Source: Epiperipatus broadwayi (Eukaryota; Onychophora; Udeonychophora; Euonychophora; Peripatidae). From it: a DNA stretch of 64,000 nt. This document shows, piece by piece, positions 60,890 to 64,000 of this stretch. The notes beneath the pieces were generated by a model. It was not told the DNA's origin. It saw only the letters and a list, made by a program, of their open reading frames with translations, and did not search any database. Position 1 is the stretch's first letter; each line of letters opens with the position of its first letter. A program made the translations under genes and the position numbers. The stretch covers positions 4,094,001 through 4,158,000 of the forward strand of contig JAQFVV010000031.1 in NCBI GenBank assembly GCA_028023455.1, read 5' to 3'.

Positions 60890-61254
60890 TTATCTTTTTC
60901 ACATGCGTGCGATCAGGTGTTTTAGTTGTATGAGATAAAGCAGGTACCTGAAAGGAGCGTGAAAGTATGAGATAAAGCAAGTAGCTGAAAGGAGCTTGAA
61001 AGTCTGTGTTCTCCAAGTATATAAATAATATATGTTAAATGCCTGAAGTCATCTTTAGATATATAGACAATAAGATCAATGACAATAATCATTTATCATT
61101 ATAATAATTGATAATTCAAACATTTTAAAAATTTAAGAAACATCATAATACTGATTATAAATACTGTATATCATATTATTAGATACAAATCATATAAAAT
61201 GGAGAAATATTACTTCAATTGTCTGAAATATATAAATTTCATCATACTGGTTTT

Positions 61255-61390
61255 TTTTTTAAAAAAAATTGTTTTTTTGAACTTTATATTTATATAAAAA
61301 ATAAATTCACCAACATTTCAATATTTTTTATAATCTTTGTCTAGATGTTATTCAGAAATTTATCTAAACTATAAAATAAGAACAAAAGTG
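61255..61390 (-). repeat. Dispersed repeat, inverted partner of 63600-63790
   Basis: The reverse complement reads TAGTTTAGATAAATTTCTGA, ACAAAGATTATAAAAAATAT and GAAATGTTGGTGAATTTATT, matching the plus strand at 63655-63760. It carries an eroded CTGACGA-stem-loop-GAAA module (CTAGACAAAG...GAAATG). Confidence 0.65.
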
Positions 61391-62338
61391 TCCAAATCAA
61401 CAATACCAAAAAAATATATGTATATAATATAAATAATAAACGTATGTATATTATGTAAATAGCTGAGCACATTTTCAGTGCAGTATATCAGATTCATTAA
61501 AATCAACTATTAAAATGAAAAGAAAAAAAGTCACTATTTAACAGCTAAAATTCTAGAGCATGCTCATCTACACACTACTAAATCTCTGATTCAAAATATT
61601 ATTTACAATTAGCAATAAATTAAGCTTCCTTACTTTTTTCTTATCATTTGATTTTTTACATACAGTGCTAAGTTTTGTGGTGACAACGATCCTATCCAGA
61701 ATTTTTCTCATGACAAAAGAAAACAAAATTAAGTTGACAATTAGATTTTTTATATTGTCAAAAATGCTGTCTCAAATCGAGTAGATAAATTACCCATAGC
61801 TTCACTTTTTATGAAATTATCATTAGTTTATCTATGCATTTCAGGAAACATATTTGTTAGTATAAAAAAATCCCAATTTAATTTTCAACTCAATTCTGGC
61901 CATGATTGTTCTCACAAAATTTAGCATTGTATGCAAAAAAAAAATGAAATAATAAAATAATAATAAGGAAGCCTAATACACTGCTAATTGCAATAATATT
62001 TTGAATTGGAGATTTAATAGTGTGCTCTAGAATTTTGACTGTTAAATATTTTTTTTCATTTTGATAATTAATTGCATGAATCTGTAGTACTGCATCAAAA
62101 GCATACTTACCTACTAATATTTTATAGTTGAATGAATTAGTATATATGTGTTTTATTTGTTTATAGATTATATACAGGGTTTAATTTATTTGTACATATT
62201 ATAAAATATACCAACAAATATATATATATCACAAAGATGTGATGTGATGTATTTGGCTTCTCCTTAAACGAAGTCAAGAATATCTCAGCAACTATGCCCA
62301 GATAAACCTGTTAGCCACTTTATTTTCCATTCCTCACT
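61391..62338 (+). other. NADK intron 4, nothing recognised
   Basis: AT-rich; a (TA)n tract lies near 62218. Confidence 0.5.
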
Positions 62339-62995
62339 CTAAGTCTTCCCATATTCTGCCCCATCCCATTTCCTCAACATAATTTTTGTCAACTCTATGG
62401 CCTTTAAATCTAAATCCCCCTTATCTTTTCGCAAACCCAGCATAAAAACTAATAACTCACTTTCTGTATTGTCACTTTGTTCATACCTATTCTCCCATAA
62501 CTTCATTATCTGTACCCTTTCTGCTTTCAAGCATTTACATTCAATCAACAGATGCCTAATATTTTCTACACCTTCCTTACACAATTTGCACGCTAAATCA
62601 CCCATAGTTTTCCATTTACATGTATATTCTCTTGTTGCTAAAGATCCAGTTCGAGCCTTAAACAATAAACTACTTTCCTTACTATTATCATAAATTAACT
62701 CGCTTCCAATATTCCGTTTCTCCAACTCCCTATTTTTTATTAATGCTTCTATTCTTTTATCCCATTCCTTACCACTATAACACTCAACAATCCTCCTAAC
62801 ACAATCATCCCACCTTTTATACAAGTATACCGATATAAATTCTTTATCCAAATCTTTTGCATACTACATTACCTTTCTCACCCATCTTGTTACCTGCCCT
62901 TTACTCATAACCCAATTAAACACTATTTTGGCTATCTTTTACTATCCATAAACTGCAACCTACCAAACTTTTTTATTTTACTTTTTGCATCTCTT
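62339..62995 (-). pseudogene. LINE C-terminal fragment with zinc-finger motif
   Basis: The minus-strand frame 62851-62339 (170 residues) has SLLFKARTGSLATREYTCKW, then CKLCKEGVENIRHLLIEC, a C-x2-C-x8-H-x4-C cluster. Arrays of this type close many non-LTR retrotransposon proteins ('CxxCxxxxETxxHxLxxC'). Upstream, to about 62995, broken frames include GRLQFMDSKR. No RT motif is present because a foldback element (63000-63510) abuts it. It is well preserved but truncated. Confidence 0.7.
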
Positions 62996-62999
62996 ATAT

Positions 63000-63510
63000 A
63001 GGCAAAACTCGCCACCCAGTGAAAGCCAGAGTAATCAATGATGCCAGTAGATTTGTGCATAAAATTCTTATGCCTACTCATCCAATATCCCCAGATTAGT
63101 TTCTAGCTTGTGGCTTTCAGTGAGGAGCTTTGGATCTGAGAGCACTGCGCCTAGTTTTTAGGATCTAATGCAAGCCTCCAGCAGCCACCTTTTACTTTTT
63201 TAGCTATCTATAAAGCGTTGAGTCCAAAATCAAATATAATAATGTTTTCAAACTAAATATAGTCATATAGATCTGAATTCAGTTCAGCATCCATACTTTT
63301 TGGTATTTTTAGTTCTCTAATAACCACAGTCACCATAATTCTTTTGGATAGGATTGGTATGAAAACCACAAGTTAGAAACTAGTCTGGGGATATTGGATG
63401 AGTAGGCACTAGATAGGGATTTTATGCATAAACCTTCCTGCATCCATTGATTACTCTGGCTTGCACTAAGTGATGCTATTGTTTGGATAATTTTGCCAAT
63501 GTGAAAACAG
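63000..63510. repeat. Foldback element, same family as 21130-22250
   Basis: The left arm (AGGCAAAACTCGCCACCCAG, TTAGTTTCTAGCTTGTGGCT) is mirrored by the right arm (CCACAAGTTAGAAACTAGTC, GCACTAAGTGATGCTATTGT). Parts match the 21.1-kb units (CCTCCAGCAGCCACCTTTTA, GGATCTAATGCAA-CCTCCAG). It has a class 2 hammerhead-like module at 63085-63137 (minus) with a shortened core CUGA-AAG. Confidence 0.75.
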
Positions 63511-63580
63511 CTTGTATAAGCATAAATAATGCTAATCGTGTGATGTTTGATGGTTAAATATATATATATAGGTGCTTTTT

Positions 63581-63790
63581 AATAATTTTTTATTTATATA
63601 TTTTTGTTTTTACTTTATGTTTTAGATAAATTTAATAATTTTTTATTTATATATTTTTGTTTTTACTTTATGTTTTAGATAAATTTTTGAACTAAGCCTT
63701 GACAAAGATTATAAAAAATAATTAAAATGTTGATGGATATATTTTTTTATGTATATAAAGTTTAGTTTATTAAAAAAATAAAGTTTTTTT
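63581..63790 (+). repeat. Dispersed repeat with a 53-bp tandem duplication
   Basis: The block starting AATAATTTTTTATTTATATA occurs at 63581 and exactly again at 63634. After the second copy comes the sequence shared with 61255-61390 in inverse orientation (GACAAAGATTATAAAAAATA). Confidence 0.75.
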
Positions 63791-64000
63791 AAAAAGAAAA
63801 GTGTGGTGAAATATATATATTTGAATCAACTAAATTTTTAAAATAGAAGAAAAAATATAAGGAATATACATAATAGAAGTACTGATGATATAAGATTTTT
63901 TTAGTCCTTTAAGATGCTAAATTTTGATTATGAATTTTGTTTTCTCTAAATAATACATGAGATAATTATACAAAATATTAACAATGAAATTAATGTAGAT
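63791..64000 (+). other. NADK intron 4, window end
   Basis: AT-rich, no feature seen. Confidence 0.5.

Larger units (their letters stand above)
59977..61020. repeat. One-kilobase foldback carrying two opposed hammerheads
   Basis: The left half and right half are inverted copies along almost the whole length, centred near 60500. Outer ends pair (ACAGACTTTCAAGCTCC near 60002 with GGAGCTTGAAAGTCTGTG near 60992), as do inner blocks (CTGACCCCTCATATATAGGA with TCCTATATATGAGAGGTCAG). Each half holds a class 1 hammerhead: minus strand on the left, plus strand on the right. A further small hairpin at the centre (60455-60535) repeats the GACTTTCAAGCTCC block. Confidence 0.8.

Noticed and set aside
59024-64000. 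A further NADK exon containing GGDG
   Set aside because: I looked for a GGDGT-coding word flanked by splice signals and found none; the exon must lie to the right of the window.

Overview
This is an AT-rich (roughly three-quarters A+T by eye), intron-dominated stretch of an animal genome, most likely an arthropod and perhaps a hemipteroid insect. The clues are spliceosomal GT-AG introns, an espin/forked-type ankyrin gene, an animal NAD kinase, and repeats typical of arthropods: Jockey- and RTE-like LINEs, Ty3/gypsy, Penelope-like elements and hAT. The lineage call is an inference; nothing here fixes the species.

Two host genes start back to back in the middle of the window. On the minus strand, the first coding exon of an espin/forked homologue (31118-31620) ends at a clean splice donor; I found none of its later exons down to position 1. 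On the plus strand, 462 bp away, an NAD kinase begins at 32083. Four of its coding exons are visible (32083-32183, 42289-42372, 48649-48778, 58918-59023), with splice phases that all agree, giving 421 coding bases. The catalytic GGDG part lies beyond the right edge. Thus 32 kb to 64 kb is almost all NADK intron, and 1 to 31 kb is probably espin intron 1.

The rest is transposon debris. From left to right: a foldback (420-810); a hammerhead-bearing repeat (1930-2075); a Penelope-like fragment with a GIY-YIG domain (6.3-7.0 kb); degenerate tandem repeats (7.3-8.2 kb); an RTE-like LINE with one stop codon (9.6-10.6 kb); a palindrome (13.7-13.9 kb); a Ty3/gypsy element with both LTRs (15.2-21.0 kb); a compound foldback (21.1-22.2 kb); a tandem hammerhead repeat (22.8-23.3 kb); decayed LINEs (24.3-25.9, 29.0-29.7, 36.3-37.4, 46.9-48.1, 57.3-58.9, 62.3-63.0 kb); a Penelope GIY-YIG fragment inside a near-perfect inverted repeat (40.6-41.3 kb); a second tandem hammerhead repeat (43.5-44.0 kb); foldbacks at 52.6-53.5, 60.0-61.0 and 63.0-63.5 kb; and an hAT MITE with a perfect 8-bp target duplication (56681-57137).

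The most interesting signal is a set of self-cleaving-ribozyme structures. Five dispersed repeats carry a type I hammerhead fold: the CUGAUGA and GAAA core, a GUGCUG/CAGCAC helix II, a tiny self-complementary helix III and a long helix I with an internal loop. Two of them sit in tandem units of about 370-395 bp, the layout described for metazoan retrozymes. Two others face each other in a 1-kb foldback, beside a box-B-like tRNA promoter motif. Several otherwise unlike foldbacks carry a related CTGATGA + stem-loop + GAAAC module. Every canonical copy seen here has at least one core defect, so these look like relics, but they point to an active retrozyme-like family elsewhere in the genome, perhaps served by the Penelope-like elements also present.
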